Shown: positions 63,662 to 64,000 of the stretch, in pieces | How positions within the stretch are numbered: the first letter of the stretch is position 1 | Layout: every line of letters begins with the position of its first letter | Assembly: GCF_002222055.1 (NCBI RefSeq) | Contig: NZ_MUGS01000002.1 | Span: forward strand, 1-64,000 | Source: Flavobacterium araucananum | GTDB taxonomy: Bacteria > Bacteroidota > Bacteroidia > Flavobacteriales > Flavobacteriaceae | DNA: 64,000 bases | Reading direction: 5' to 3' | Notes under the pieces: model-generated | Seen by the model: the letters and a program-made list of their open reading frames with translations, nothing else | What the model was told of the DNA's origin: nothing | Databases searched by the model: none | Program-made: the position numbers and the translations under genes

Positions 63662-64000
63662 ATGTCAATAGCAAAACCCTTCAACTTAACCAAATGGATC
63701 GACGAAAACCGTCATTTACTTAAACCACCTGTAGGTAATAAAAATCTTTATGTAGATTCCGGTGATTATATCGTGATGATTGTTGCTGGCCCAAATGCCC
63801 GTAAAGATTATCATTACAACGAAACCGAAGAACTTTTTTACCAACTCGAAGGCAGTATAAAAGTGGTAATTCAGGAAGATGGCGAACGTAAGGAAATGGA
63901 ATTACATGCCGGAGATATGTATCTGCATCCCGCTAAAATTCCGCATTCGCCAGTTCGTTCAGCAGGTTCTATAGGTTTAGTAATCGAGCGCAAACGTGCC
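63662..64000 (+). CDS. nbaC: 3-hydroxyanthranilate 3,4-dioxygenase, partial (5' part)
   Basis: The first 113 residues are present; the window ends inside the gene. This cupin enzyme opens the ring of 3-hydroxyanthranilate in the kynurenine route of tryptophan breakdown, toward quinolinate and NAD. The iron ligands are His51 and Glu57 (YHYNETEELFY) and His95 (IPHSPVR), and the substrate-binding arginines are Arg47 and Arg99, the same numbers as in the Cupriavidus enzyme. Glu109 stands next to the position of its Glu110. Cytoplasmic. No other kynurenine-pathway gene is in the window; they may follow downstream. Confidence 0.96.
   Translation, partial: MSIAKPFNLTKWIDENRHLLKPPVGNKNLYVDSGDYIVMIVAGPNARKDYHYNETEELFYQLEGSIKVVIQEDGERKEMELHAGDMYLHPAKIPHSPVRSAGSIGLVIERKRA

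Overview
The window is a stretch of chromosome from a member of the Bacteroidetes, almost certainly Flavobacterium or a close relative. Evidence: low G+C, promoters with the Bacteroidetes TTTG / TAnnTTTG elements, SusC/SusD pairs, Por-type C-terminal sorting tails of type IX secretion, an SDR-type threonine dehydrogenase of the length known from Flavobacterium, and many intergenic inverted repeats of the kind scattered through Flavobacterium genomes. No insertion sequence, prophage, CRISPR array or rRNA is visible.

Layout. 1-4.3 kb is a small, AT-rich accessory stretch: an XRE-type regulator, a secreted TPR protein, a 54-residue ORF, and a two-gene operon of unknown function. It lies just downstream of a tandem pair of tRNA-Asn genes (4366-4551). 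4.6-10 kb holds housekeeping and metabolic genes (rseP, an old-yellow-enzyme reductase, a Gfo/Idh/MocA oxidoreductase, an MFS carrier). 10.3-14.5 kb is a TonB-dependent receptor paired with a DUF5689 lipoprotein, followed by a secreted protein and hflX.

17-28 kb is the iron-sulfur (SUF) assembly region, all on the minus strand in the order sufA-like, sufB, [antitoxin, YoeB-type toxin, flavodoxin-fold reductase], sufC, sufD, then (after an opposite-strand serine hydrolase) sufS, a lipoprotein, sufE, a DUF59 protein, DUF2480 and DUF3078. The toxin-antitoxin pair and flavoprotein packed between sufB and sufC, with gaps of 6-15 bases, are the most unusual arrangement in the window.

28-44 kb holds a metallo-beta-lactamase-fold hydrolase, a 1156-residue secreted LRR protein made of three tandem modules, a peptidase group (S8 subtilase, M1 aminopeptidase, DUF885), threonine dehydrogenase, and mfd. 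44-59.6 kb is a starch-utilisation locus on the minus strand: ECF sigma factor, FecR anti-sigma factor, SusC (with STN signalling domain), SusD, SusE, a GH13 lipoprotein, a GH97 alpha-glucosidase (SusB), and a large modular secreted GH13 enzyme. Starch would be bound and cut at the surface, oligosaccharides imported by SusCD, and GH97 would release glucose; the sigma/anti-sigma pair is the apparent sensor instead of a SusR-type regulator. 60-64 kb contains an ACT-domain protein, a YraN-family protein, an S66 peptidase, an exported EEP-family hydrolase, and the start of 3-hydroxyanthranilate 3,4-dioxygenase.
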